Below the pieces are notes generated by a model that saw only the letters and a program-made list of their open reading frames with translations, was not told the DNA's origin and did no database searches. From Paenilisteria riparia FSL S10-1204 (GTDB lineage Bacteria; Bacillota; Bacilli; Lactobacillales; Listeriaceae): a stretch of 64,000 nt of DNA. The first letter of the stretch is position 1; each line of letters opens with the position of its first letter. A program made the translations under genes and the position numbers. The stretch spans positions 1 to 64,000 of the forward strand of contig NZ_AODL01000033.1 in assembly GCF_000525995.1 (NCBI RefSeq). The letters are read 5' to 3'. Below are positions 15,553-25,225 of the stretch, piece by piece.

Positions 15553-18500
15553 ATGCAGAAAAAGACACTAATGAAGAAGTGGGGTACAGGCGTACTTACT
15601 GGTGTATTAGTACTAGGTAGTTTAACCCCAGTTATTCAACCATACCAACCTGTATCCGCAGCTGAAAATACTTTAAAACAATTACAGGCGAGTGGCCAAG
15701 GTAGCGTCAGTGACGTGATGTTTGAAGATCTAAATGGCAATGGCAAACAAGATGCGGGTGAAAATACAGGAATCGCTGGTATCAAAGTAGAACTTCATAA
15801 TGATCAAGGAACACTCGTAGGAACAGCAACAACAGGAGCAGACGGCAGATATAGTTTCACTGACTTGCCAGATGGTACTTACTATCTGCATGTTGATATG
15901 TCTACTCTTCCAACAGACGAAAAGCTATACACAACAGAAGGCATCAACGGTTCTGATGGAAATTCAACCTATTTTACAATTACTAATGGTAATGCCGTAA
16001 CAGGTTATCATTTTGGTTTTTATCCAAACGAGGCTCCTAAACTAGGTAGTGTTAGTGATGTCATGTTTGAAGATTTAAACGGTAATACGTCACAAGATAC
16101 AGGTGAAAAAGGCGTTGCTGGCATTAAAGTTGAATTGCGCAACACACAAGGCGAATTAATTGCTACTACAACAACAGGAGCAGATGGTCGTTACACATTC
16201 TCAGACGTATCAGATGGACAATATTACATCCACGTCGACCTAACAACAATTCCAAAAAATGAAAAACTATACACAACAGAAGGCATCAACGGAGCAGATG
16301 GCAATTCTAGCTACTTCACTGTTTCAAACGGTAATGCAATCACAGGCTTCCATTTTGGCTTCTATCCACAACAAGGCGCTATCCAAAGCTATGTCTATAA
16401 CGATGCAAATGGTAATGGACAAAAAGACGGCGGAGAAGCTGGAATCAGCGGTGTTCACATTGCATTATACAACGAAGCAGGAACAAAAGTGGCAGACGCA
16501 ACAACAGATAGTGCTGGCGCATATCATTTTGACGCACTTGATCCAGGCAGATACTATGCAAAAGCAGATATTCCATCCAACTATAAATACCAATCAAGCA
16601 CATACTTTGGTGCTGACGGGACAACAGGTTACTTCTCTGTAGCTAGCGAACAAACAATTCATAATGAGTTAAACTTAGGACTTCATACAGTAGACAACTC
16701 AGCAGTTAGCGGAAAAGTAACAGACGCATCAACAGGAGCTGGACTTGCAGACACACGTGTGGAACTACATGACGTGCAAGGCAATCTAGTTGAGGCACAA
16801 CAAACAGACGCAAGCGGTAACTATAACTTCACGAACGTATCAGAAGGTAATTACTATACAAAAGTAATTATTCCAAGTGGATACGAATACGCAAGCAGTA
16901 ACGGTTACGGCAATGATGGAAACAGTAACTACATCCAACTCAATGGTGAAAACACAGCAAGTGGTTACTCTATCGCATTGAGAAAACAAGTAACAAACAA
17001 CTCAGCAATTAGCGGAAAAGTAACAGATGCAGCAACAGGAGCTGGACTTCCGAACACACGCGTAGAACTCCATGATGTACAAGGAAACACAATTGATACA
17101 CAACAAACAGACGCAAGCGGTAACTACAACTTCACAGGATTAGCAGCAGGAGATTACTATACAAAAGTAGTTATTCCAAGCGACTATGACTTTGCAAGCA
17201 GTAATGGCTACGGCAGTGACGGAAACAGTAACTACATCCAACTTGATGGTCAAAACACATCATCTAACTACACGATTGCCTTGAGAAAACAAGCCAACAC
17301 AACGATTTCTGGTGTTATTAATACACCAAGCGGTCAAGGTGTCAGCGAAAACGTATCACTTTACAACGTAGACGGTACACTTGTGAAAACTGTTAGCACA
17401 AACAGCCAAGGTCAGTTTAGCTTTGATGGTGTAGCAGCAGGCAACTACTATGTGAAAGCTTCTATTCCAGAAGGCTACACATTCGAATCTTCAGAAGGAT
17501 TTGGTAGCGACGGAAACAGTTACTACTTGCAAGCTGACGGCACAAGCAACATCTCGAACTTGCGCCTAACACTAGCACAAAAAACAGGTCAAATCCGTTC
17601 TACAGTCTTCAATGATTTAAACAAAAACGGTACGCAAGAAGCAGGCGAATCTGGTATTGCTGGAGCAACAGTAACACTTTACAGCAACACAGGTGCTGTT
17701 GTCGAAACAACTACAACAGATGCTAACGGCTTGTACAAATTCGAAACAATCACACCAGGAACTTACTACGTGAAAGTAACAGCACCAACAGGTTATGACG
17801 TATTAGCCAACACAGCATTCGGTGACGACGGCGTATCTGGATATATCAATATCAATGCAGAACAAACACGTACAGATATGAACGCATCACTTGTAGCAAC
17901 AGCTGATCCAACAGCCGTAGCAAATGCGAAATGGATTTATCATACTGGCTTTGCACCAGACACAAATCTAGCTGAAGGTGGCGAAATCTCTGTATCGAAC
18001 ACATACAAAGATGGCTACAACAATAACAACGTAGATGTTGCATTCTACAATAGTTCAGACAAAATTGTAGATCCTAGCTCGTATACAACAACGCTATCTA
18101 ATCCAGACCTATTCTCTGCTGTAAAAGCTAATGGAACACACATCGCGTTTACACATACAGAGAAAACAGGAAGCTCATTAGTAACTGTAAAAGACGCATC
18201 AGGCAAAGTAGTACGCACATTTACAATCACAATTACTGCCGATCCAACAGCCGTAGCAGATATGAAATGGACATATAACAAAGATGGTAGCACACCGGTG
18301 ATTAACAACAACGGAACAATTGATATCACTAATAAATACAAAGACCTTAACAACTACAACAATGTAAATGTTCAATTCTACAACCAAGCAGGCGCAACAT
18401 TAGATACAACAGGATGGACAACAACATTATCAGACCCATCATTAGTAACCGTTAAGAACACAGGATCACTGCTAGCATTCACACACACAGAGAAAACAGG

Positions 18501-20433
18501 AAGCACATTAGTAACAGTGAAAAATGCATCAGGAGAAGTAGTACGCACATTCACACTTAACATTACTGCCGATCCAACAGCAGTAGCAGACATGAAATGG
18601 ACGTATAACAAAGATGGTAGCACACCGGTGATTAACGACAACGGAACAATTAACATCACGAATGCATACAAAGACCTTAACAACTACAACAATGTAAATG
18701 TTCAATTCTACAACCAAGCAGGCGCAACATTAGATACAACAGGATGGACAACAACATTATCAGACCCATCATTAGTAAGTGTTACTAACTCTGGATCACT
18801 GCTAGCGTTCACGCACACAGAGAAAACAGGAAGCACATTAGTAACAGTGAAAGATGCATCAGGAGCAGTAGTACGCACATTTACACTTAATATCACACAA
18901 TCCAACGCAGTTACAGATGTTAAATGGAACTTCAATAAAGACGGTGTATCACGCCCAGTTAATAATAACGGCGTACTTGAAATTCCAAACACTTATATGA
19001 ATCAATACAATAAACCACACGTAGATCTTCAATTCTACAACAGTACGGGAACACTAGTTCAACCTGCAGGATATACTGTATCATTCTCAGATCCAAGTAT
19101 TGCAACAGCAGATTTAACAGATCCAAACTTGATTGCCTTAGTGCATAACGACAAAGCTGGTAGCACAAATGTAACAATTCGTGATATGGACGGAAATATT
19201 GTACGCTCATTCACATTCAAAGTTACATCAACAGATGTGGCAGCAACAGACCTTACGCTAGCAACATCAAATATCACAGCAAACGTAAATGACACAGGCA
19301 AAATCGATGCAACAGTAGCACCATCGAATGCAACAAACAAAACATTAAGCTATACTCCAGCAGACCCAAGCATCATCACAGTAGATGCGAACGGAAACTG
19401 GACAGCTAAAAAAGCAGGAACAACAACAATTGCAGTGAAAACAACAGATGGCTCTAACATCACGAAAACGATTAATGTAACAGTTGCTGATCCAAATGCA
19501 GTGGCAAGTATGAAGTGGATATACCAAAATGGATGGGCTCCAGATACGAACATTGCGAATGGCGATAACATCACGGTATCAAACACTTACAAAGACGGTT
19601 ATGGAAATAACCAAATCGATGTAGCAATGTATAACAGTGCAGGAACACAGTTAGATCAAAGTCAATTCACCTACACCTTATCCAATCCTAGCCTGCTATC
19701 CGTGAGAAAAGCGACATGGCTTACAGTATTTGAACACACGGATCAAACAGGAAGCACTTTGGTAACTGCGAAAGACGCAAAAGGAAATACAGTGCGGACA
19801 TTTACAATCAACATTACTGGACCAACAAACGTTTTAGCAACAGACCTTACCTTAGGAGCATCAAACATCACAGCAAACGTAAATGACACAGGTAAAATCG
19901 ATGCAACAGTAGCACCATCCAATGCAACAAACAAAACATTGAGCTACACACCAGCAGACCCAAGTATCATTACAGTAGATGCTAATGGTAACTGGACAGC
20001 GAAAAAAGCAGGAACAACAACAATTGCAGTGAAAACAACAGACGGGTCTAACATCACGAAAACAATCAATGTCACTGTTAATAAGAGCATTGCTGATCGC
20101 GTAGGAAGTGTAGACTTTGAATTGGTACTCGGTCGTGGTACACCAAGTGCAAATAATGCCTATGTGTACCCACATGTTGCAGACGTTCCAGCAGGAGTAA
20201 CGTATAGAGTAGTAACAACATTTAGTGGATACGATGGCACAATCCAAGTAGGAACATCGGATGGCACGTATCATCAAGAGATTCGCAGTTACGAGTCAAC
20301 TGGCGCATGGGGTTATAGTGGAACACACGTCAAACTGGTTGCAAACTATCAAGGCGTTGACTATGTAGTTGCCGAAGGTGACACTGGTGACTTCATAAAA
20401 CCAGCATATTCTAACCATGTATTTACAGACTGA
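15553..20433 (+). CDS. Giant secreted SdrD-B-repeat surface protein without LPXTG
   Basis: The 1,626-residue protein has a signal peptide ending near VSAAEN (about residue 36). Seven SdrD-B/Cna-B-like modules follow (about 45-785), each with a VxDxxxxG-type or SGKVTD start, a YxFxxLxxGxYYxxV core and a DGNS loop. Four to five repeats of about 110 residues come next, typified by VADMKWTYNKDG and LLAFTHTEKTGS. Two BIG-2-type domains (NITANVNDTGKIDATVAPS) are interspersed. A unique domain of about 80 residues closes the chain at SNHVFTD. There is no LPXTG, GW, LysM or SLH anchor. AGGAGG precedes the ATG. It is probably a secreted or non-covalently bound adhesin. Confidence 0.85.
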   Translation: MQKKTLMKKWGTGVLTGVLVLGSLTPVIQPYQPVSAAENTLKQLQASGQGSVSDVMFEDLNGNGKQDAGENTGIAGIKVELHNDQGTLVGTATTGADGRYSFTDLPDGTYYLHVDMSTLPTDEKLYTTEGINGSDGNSTYFTITNGNAVTGYHFGFYPNEAPKLGSVSDVMFEDLNGNTSQDTGEKGVAGIKVELRNTQGELIATTTTGADGRYTFSDVSDGQYYIHVDLTTIPKNEKLYTTEGINGADGNSSYFTVSNGNAITGFHFGFYPQQGAIQSYVYNDANGNGQKDGGEAGISGVHIALYNEAGTKVADATTDSAGAYHFDALDPGRYYAKADIPSNYKYQSSTYFGADGTTGYFSVASEQTIHNELNLGLHTVDNSAVSGKVTDASTGAGLADTRVELHDVQGNLVEAQQTDASGNYNFTNVSEGNYYTKVIIPSGYEYASSNGYGNDGNSNYIQLNGENTASGYSIALRKQVTNNSAISGKVTDAATGAGLPNTRVELHDVQGNTIDTQQTDASGNYNFTGLAAGDYYTKVVIPSDYDFASSNGYGSDGNSNYIQLDGQNTSSNYTIALRKQANTTISGVINTPSGQGVSENVSLYNVDGTLVKTVSTNSQGQFSFDGVAAGNYYVKASIPEGYTFESSEGFGSDGNSYYLQADGTSNISNLRLTLAQKTGQIRSTVFNDLNKNGTQEAGESGIAGATVTLYSNTGAVVETTTTDANGLYKFETITPGTYYVKVTAPTGYDVLANTAFGDDGVSGYININAEQTRTDMNASLVATADPTAVANAKWIYHTGFAPDTNLAEGGEISVSNTYKDGYNNNNVDVAFYNSSDKIVDPSSYTTTLSNPDLFSAVKANGTHIAFTHTEKTGSSLVTVKDASGKVVRTFTITITADPTAVADMKWTYNKDGSTPVINNNGTIDITNKYKDLNNYNNVNVQFYNQAGATLDTTGWTTTLSDPSLVTVKNTGSLLAFTHTEKTGSTLVTVKNASGEVVRTFTLNITADPTAVADMKWTYNKDGSTPVINDNGTINITNAYKDLNNYNNVNVQFYNQAGATLDTTGWTTTLSDPSLVSVTNSGSLLAFTHTEKTGSTLVTVKDASGAVVRTFTLNITQSNAVTDVKWNFNKDGVSRPVNNNGVLEIPNTYMNQYNKPHVDLQFYNSTGTLVQPAGYTVSFSDPSIATADLTDPNLIALVHNDKAGSTNVTIRDMDGNIVRSFTFKVTSTDVAATDLTLATSNITANVNDTGKIDATVAPSNATNKTLSYTPADPSIITVDANGNWTAKKAGTTTIAVKTTDGSNITKTINVTVADPNAVASMKWIYQNGWAPDTNIANGDNITVSNTYKDGYGNNQIDVAMYNSAGTQLDQSQFTYTLSNPSLLSVRKATWLTVFEHTDQTGSTLVTAKDAKGNTVRTFTINITGPTNVLATDLTLGASNITANVNDTGKIDATVAPSNATNKTLSYTPADPSIITVDANGNWTAKKAGTTTIAVKTTDGSNITKTINVTVNKSIADRVGSVDFELVLGRGTPSANNAYVYPHVADVPAGVTYRVVTTFSGYDGTIQVGTSDGTYHQEIRSYESTGAWGYSGTHVKLVANYQGVDYVVAEGDTGDFIKPAYSNHVFTD

Positions 20434-20478
20434 TATGTTATTTAACATTTCAAACCTAGTATTTGCATAAAAAACAAG

Positions 20479-20529
20479 AAAAGCTGTGGCTTTACCTTCG
20501 CATTCGGCATCACGAATGCCACAGCTTTT
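20479..20529. terminator. Terminator after the SdrD-like gene
   Basis: AAAAGCTGTGGC (20479) pairs with GCCACAGCTTTT (20518-20529), with an inner ATTCG/CGAAT stem in the loop. A and T runs on the two sides make it potentially bidirectional. Confidence 0.85.
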
Positions 20530-20555
20530 TATAAATTGTAACAAGGAGGAACAAC

Positions 20556-22057
20556 GTGCTGAAAAAAAGTTTAACAGGAATTGCACTATGGATTCCCGCA
20601 CTCATGATGCTTTTCGCACTCGTTAGCACGGCTATTTTACTACCATGGCAAGCAAACGGTGAATCATCTATCTGGGTGATTACAGGTATAGCAGCAGGCA
20701 TCATACTTGTTTTAATAATGAGTATCTGGGGTTTTACAAAACTCTATCAATGGAAAAAAGGCTATTTCTATCTCGCATTAGGCGCCCTGATTATCGTTCC
20801 AAGAATCATTTGGATTATCTGGATTCCAACACATGCCGTTTCTGACTTTTACTACTATCATGTTATCGCAAGCTACGTCGCGGATAATAATAGTTGGACA
20901 ACGCTATACGATCAAGGCATTCTATTCTACGCGCCTTATTTCACACATATACTCAATTTCTCTAAAGTACTATCGACTGTTTATCATATTTTTGGAAACA
21001 GTTATCTTGTCGGACAACTATTTAACAGCGTCTTGACATTAGCAGGAACATTTCTACTTTTTAAAGTCGTTAAAAATTGGTTTCCGCTTGGCGTTGCTGT
21101 AGGTAGCAGTTTGATTTTCGCCTTATGGCCAGCCTACTTTATGTACAGTACATTGCTTGCGACTGAACCGTTATTTATGTTCTTATTTGTTTTAGCACTT
21201 TTCTTGTATCAGCAGGTCGAGCAACACGCACCGAGCTTTATCTGGTCATTGCTGCTTGCGCTTACACTAATCGGCTTAAACATGATTCGGCCACTCGCTG
21301 TGGTTATACTAATTGCCTTTGTAATAACTTCTTTCTTACTTCGACCAAAACGCAAAGAAACACTGAAAAGATACACCATAGTCGTACTCTTGTTTCTCGT
21401 TTTCCTCGCTGGACAATCCACGATTAACAAATTGGTATACCATATCCCAACTTCCAACAGTACCATCGGATACAATGTGTTCGTAGGTGCCAATGAAAAG
21501 TCTGGAGGACAATGGAGCGAAGCCGACAGTAAGACGTTCTGGAAATTATACAACGACAATAAAACAGACGCCTCAAAAGCAGACAGCGCTCTACTTCAAA
21601 AAGGAATAGAACGCTATCAAGATATGGCTAGTAACGGCAAATTAACCGACCATATCATCACTAAAATGAAAAACTACAGTAGCGAAAGTTATGGCTACGA
21701 TTGGAATGTCTACAGTGACGCACCAGAAATTTGGTATCACTCCAAAATCATTCTTGCCATTTGCAACGTATTTATGTACATCATTTTAGGATTAAATGTC
21801 CTTGCCGTCGTTCTCGCACTTTGCTTACGAAAAATAGCAGACATTTATTTATTCACCTTACTACAAGTTGGATTCACATTATCAGCGCTTCTCGTAGAAG
21901 TACAAGGTAGATATCACGTGCCTTTAATTATCGGTTACAGTGTGATTGGCGCCTGGGGTTGCTGGCAATTATATCGAATTTTAGTAGGAAAAAAATAAAA
22001 AAGAAGAAAAAACCAGTCATGCTCGAAGGTTACGACCGTCCAGAGCTACCACTGTAA
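20556..22057 (+). CDS. GT39-like polytopic glycosyltransferase
   Basis: About ten transmembrane helices. The first extracytoplasmic loop carries AVSDFYYYHVIA, matching the acidic (D/E) catalytic loop of GT-C enzymes such as PMT/ArnT. Such enzymes transfer sugars from polyprenyl phosphate to proteins or envelope glycans outside the membrane. The frame as read stops at 21998, but an A7 run there suggests a one-base shift; the alternative frame adds a basic tail ending MLEGYDRPELPL at 22057. AAGGAGGA precedes the start. It opens a long operon with two GT2 genes, so a polyprenyl-sugar donor pathway is likely. Confidence 0.8.
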
Positions 22058-22072
22058 AAAGGAATTCATTGT

Positions 22073-22339
22073 ATGGAGATGAACCGATATATGAAGAAAC
22101 CACGATTAGAAGAAGTCGCGTACGAATACGTATTGAAATGTATTCAAGACAACCGTCTAAAAATGGGCGACTTTGTTAGCCAGCAGGACTTGGCGCAAGA
22201 ACTCAATATGAGTCGAACGCCAATCCGAGCCGCCATTACCAAACTAAGCGGCGAAGGCTACATCCGAATGTTGCCTTACCACGGGGCTTTCGTAGCCTTT
22301 TATAAAGACTTACCAGCGAAAGGATGGGATCAAGGATGA
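22073..22339 (+). CDS. GntR-type winged HTH protein without effector domain
   Basis: The 88-residue product is essentially one GntR winged helix: PRLEEVAYEYVLKCIQ, then VSQQDLAQELNMSRTPIRAAI (recognition helix) and GYIRMLPYHGAFV (wing). Full FadR/GntR regulators have a further 130-150 residues for ligand binding, absent here. It overlaps the start of the sortase gene, so it is embedded in the operon. It could be an autonomous mini-regulator or a truncated copy. Confidence 0.8.
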   Translation: MEMNRYMKKPRLEEVAYEYVLKCIQDNRLKMGDFVSQQDLAQELNMSRTPIRAAITKLSGEGYIRMLPYHGAFVAFYKDLPAKGWDQG

Positions 22340-22962
22340 GAACACGGATTATTGCCGCAACATGTATTTTAATGCTGTTGGTGAGCGTTATTATCACCTT
22401 TGACTACATCAATGCCAATTCAGAAACACTACCAAAAGGTAACCAAACAGCCGAAATTGCAACCATTCCAAAAAGCACAACAAAAACAACAGACACAACA
22501 GCCGAAAAAAGTATCATGCCAACCCAAATCATTTTTCGCAATGGAACAAAAACACAAATTGAAAATCCAGTCCGACCTGTAGGAACAGACAAAGATGGCC
22601 GAATGGAAGTACCAGACGGAATTGACGCTGTCTATTGGTATAAATTTGGCCCATCACCTGGTGATAAAGGCAACGCAATTATTGCAGGGCACCGCGATTG
22701 GGGCGGCGAACTAGGTCTATTTAAATACCTAGAAGACATCACACTAGGTGAAAAAGTCATCATTGGCTATGAAGACGGCACACAAAAAACATTTGCAGTA
22801 AAATCAAAAAAATCCTACGCCTTTAAAGATTTCCCACAAGAATTAATGGATACAACAAAAGGTAAGCAAGTCACATTAATCTCATGCACGGGAACATTCA
22901 ACCGCTCCCTAGACGGTTATCAAAATCGTGAAGTAGTCATACTTCAACCAGTAACCAAATAG
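22336..22962 (+). CDS. Class F-like sortase
   Basis: An N-terminal membrane helix (about 4-22) and Thr/Lys-rich linker precede the sortase barrel. DGRMEVPDGIDAVYWYKFGPSPG matches the class F style. Catalytic residues are visible as His in IAGHRDW, Cys in LISCTG and Arg in YQNREVV. Sortases cleave LPXTG-like signals and attach proteins to the wall from outside the membrane. Possible substrates are the LPTTG adhesin at 28225 and the microprotein at 15321. The ATG at 22336 is preferred; 22324 in the same frame is an alternative. Confidence 0.88.
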   Translation: MRTRIIAATCILMLLVSVIITFDYINANSETLPKGNQTAEIATIPKSTTKTTDTTAEKSIMPTQIIFRNGTKTQIENPVRPVGTDKDGRMEVPDGIDAVYWYKFGPSPGDKGNAIIAGHRDWGGELGLFKYLEDITLGEKVIIGYEDGTQKTFAVKSKKSYAFKDFPQELMDTTKGKQVTLISCTGTFNRSLDGYQNREVVILQPVTK

Positions 22963-23001
22963 AACATTATTAGGGGTTGCATACAATACAAGGAGGAATA
23001 T

Positions 23002-24288
23002 ATGAACGGATTATTAACAATTATGGCCGGAGTCAGTGTATGCTTAATCTTTATTTATTTTTCGTATACGAGCTTAATTTTGCTACTCCCCCCATTTGCA
23101 GGAAATAAAAACAAGGTGAGTGAACAAGATGACAGTGATTTAGAGTATGTTTTTCTAATCCCCTGTCTAAACGAAGAAGTTGTCATTGAAAAGACGATTC
23201 GATCGATATTAGCTTTGTCTTATCAGAAGAAGATGGTAATTGTTGTCGATGATGATTCATCCGATAATACGGTTGCTATCGTCCGCCAAATGAATCTTCC
23301 TAATGTCCGGGTTATCGAGCGCAAAAAGCCGAATGCCCAGCTAGGAAAAGGGGAATCTCTCAATTATGCTTATTCAAAAATAATAAAAGCAGCACGCCGT
23401 CTAGGAAAAAGTCCAACCAATCTCATTCTTACAGTTATTGATGGAGACGGTCGCCCAAGCGATAATTTGTTAACCGAAGCAAATCGTGTATTCCGAGATA
23501 CAGCAGTTGGCGCGGCCCAAGCACGGATTCGTATTACAAACCGCAAAAGAATTCTTCCAATGATGCAAGACATCGAGTTCTACTCCACGGTTGCAGCTAT
23601 TCAGAATAGCCGAGAATACACTGAAAGCGTTGGTTTAGGCGGAAACGGACAATTCACAAGGCTAAGCGCATTAGTCGAACTTGGTCCAACACCATGGTCC
23701 AAATGTTTACTAGAAGATTTCGACTTAGGTTTATCCATTCTTTTAAAAGGTTGGAAAAGCAAGTACATTGGAGACGCCATCGTGTATCAACAAGGGCTTA
23801 CATCCGTGAAGAAATTTATACGTCAACGTGCTAGATGGGTGCAAGGAAATATTCAGTCCATCAAGCGATTAAGAGAAATTAGGAAATCAGATATATTAAG
23901 TAGCGCATCTAAGCTAGACATCTATTACTTCCTAGCCCAGCCGTGGATTAACTTACTCGGAAGTATCATCATGATTATTTCCTGGGGGTTAATGCTTCTG
24001 TTCTTCCGCTCCGTTGACTGGGGCGCGGGATTCACGAACACACTGCAAGACTGGGGTGCAATACTAGTCATTATCGGTTTGATTTTTGGACCAGGTCTCA
24101 TTTGGTGCATTTACCACTATGAACTCGGTCGTAAAGACAAAGATGGCATTTCCTTTTTCCATTGTATGGGTGCAGGATTATTCATGCCAATTTATAACTT
24201 AATAGCCATTCCAAGCATTTGGCTCGCATTTTGGCGACAAGTAGCGCGAAAAGAAGCTTGGGCAAAAACAGAACGAGTAGCTGAATAA
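23002..24288 (+). CDS. Processive family 2 membrane glycosyltransferase
   Basis: One N-terminal helix, a cytoplasmic GT-A domain and three C-terminal helices (about 310-415). Motifs in order: VDDDSSDNT, VIDGDGRPS (DxD-like), GGNGQFTR, LEDFDLGLSI and QRARWVQGN (the Q-x-x-R-W motif of processive polymerases such as cellulose and poly-GlcNAc synthases). It probably polymerises a beta-linked glycan across the membrane or builds a long lipid-linked sugar chain. AAGGAGGA precedes the start. It is the fourth gene in the operon. Confidence 0.87.
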   Translation: MNGLLTIMAGVSVCLIFIYFSYTSLILLLPPFAGNKNKVSEQDDSDLEYVFLIPCLNEEVVIEKTIRSILALSYQKKMVIVVDDDSSDNTVAIVRQMNLPNVRVIERKKPNAQLGKGESLNYAYSKIIKAARRLGKSPTNLILTVIDGDGRPSDNLLTEANRVFRDTAVGAAQARIRITNRKRILPMMQDIEFYSTVAAIQNSREYTESVGLGGNGQFTRLSALVELGPTPWSKCLLEDFDLGLSILLKGWKSKYIGDAIVYQQGLTSVKKFIRQRARWVQGNIQSIKRLREIRKSDILSSASKLDIYYFLAQPWINLLGSIIMIISWGLMLLFFRSVDWGAGFTNTLQDWGAILVIIGLIFGPGLIWCIYHYELGRKDKDGISFFHCMGAGLFMPIYNLIAIPSIWLAFWRQVARKEAWAKTERVAE

Positions 24289-24316
24289 CAAAAAAATGAT
24301 AGTGAGGTTTTTATTC

Positions 24317-25188
24317 ATGATTAAGAAGAAAATAACGATGCCTTTATTGGCGGTTGCAACAAGTGGATTACTAATTTTAGGCGCGTGTGGTACGACAGAT
24401 TCATCAAGCACAGACAAAAATACTGACACGTCAACAAAAACAACCCAAACAACAAAAGAAACAACAACTAAAAAAAGACGAAAAAAACGTTGCTTGACTG
24501 GTCATATTCTGGTAGCACAGGCCCATCAGACTGGGGTTCTATCAAACCAGCCTACAAAATCAGCGACACAGGCAAGAAACAATCACCAATCAACATCGAA
24601 ACAAAAGACGCAAAAGCAGACAAAGCAAAAGCTAGCGTAGCCTACAAATACCAACCAACGATGTTCAAAGTAACTCGTAAAGACCAAACAGTCCAAGCAG
24701 TTGCCCAACCAGCAAAAGGAAGAGCAGACAGCAAAATCACCGTTGCAAACAAAGAATACACACTAAAAGAAATCAACATTCATACACCTAGCGAACACCA
24801 ACTAGACGGCAAAAAGTACGACGCAGAACTACAACTAAAACACGTTTCTGCAGACAATAAAACATTAATCATCAGCGTTTTCGTCAAAGAAGGCGACAAA
24901 AATCAAGCAATCGGAGACATGACAAGCATCATTGCCTCATCAGAAAACGGTAAAACAACAGCGATGAAACAAGCCGTTAGTACGCTTGGTCTTATTCCAA
25001 CAGACAACAAAGCATTCGCATACGATGGTTCTCTAACTACACCAGCAACAACAGAGGGCGTGTCATGGGTTGTTTACGAAAAACCAATCACAATGTCCAA
25101 ACAACAACTTAATGACTTAACAAAACAACTAGGCGACAACAACCGTCCAGTACAAAAATTAAACGACCGTCAAGTAAACAGTAACTAA
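24317..25188 (+). CDS. Alpha-carbonic-anhydrase-like lipoprotein lacking zinc ligands (frameshifted as read)
   Basis: The ATG at 24317 gives a lipoprotein signal with lipobox LGAC and a Thr-rich linker. The frame shifts between the A7 runs at 24470-24487. The rest is an alpha-CA domain: WSYSGSTGPSDWG, QSPINIE, SEHQLDGKKYDAEL, GSLTTP and NRPVQKLNDR. In active enzymes zinc is held by FHFH and E-A-H. Here these read INIH and E-L-Q, so two of three zinc histidines are replaced (Asn and Gln). It should therefore be catalytically inactive and may act as a binding protein on the outer membrane face. Confidence 0.85.
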
Positions 25189-25225
25189 TTTTGTATAAAT
25201 ATCAAAAATAATTGGAGCATATCAC

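Noticed and set aside
16259-16642. Plus-strand frame of 127 codons inside the SdrD-like gene
   Set aside because: It is Gln/Thr-rich low-complexity in an alternative frame of a repeat-rich gene, without a start signal.
17852-20277. Several minus-strand frames of 60-140 codons inside the SdrD-like gene
   Set aside because: They recur in each repeat at the same offset, are valine/isoleucine-rich shadows of Thr/Asn-rich coding sequence, and lack start sites. The same applies to minus frames in the adhesin at 29-31 kb.
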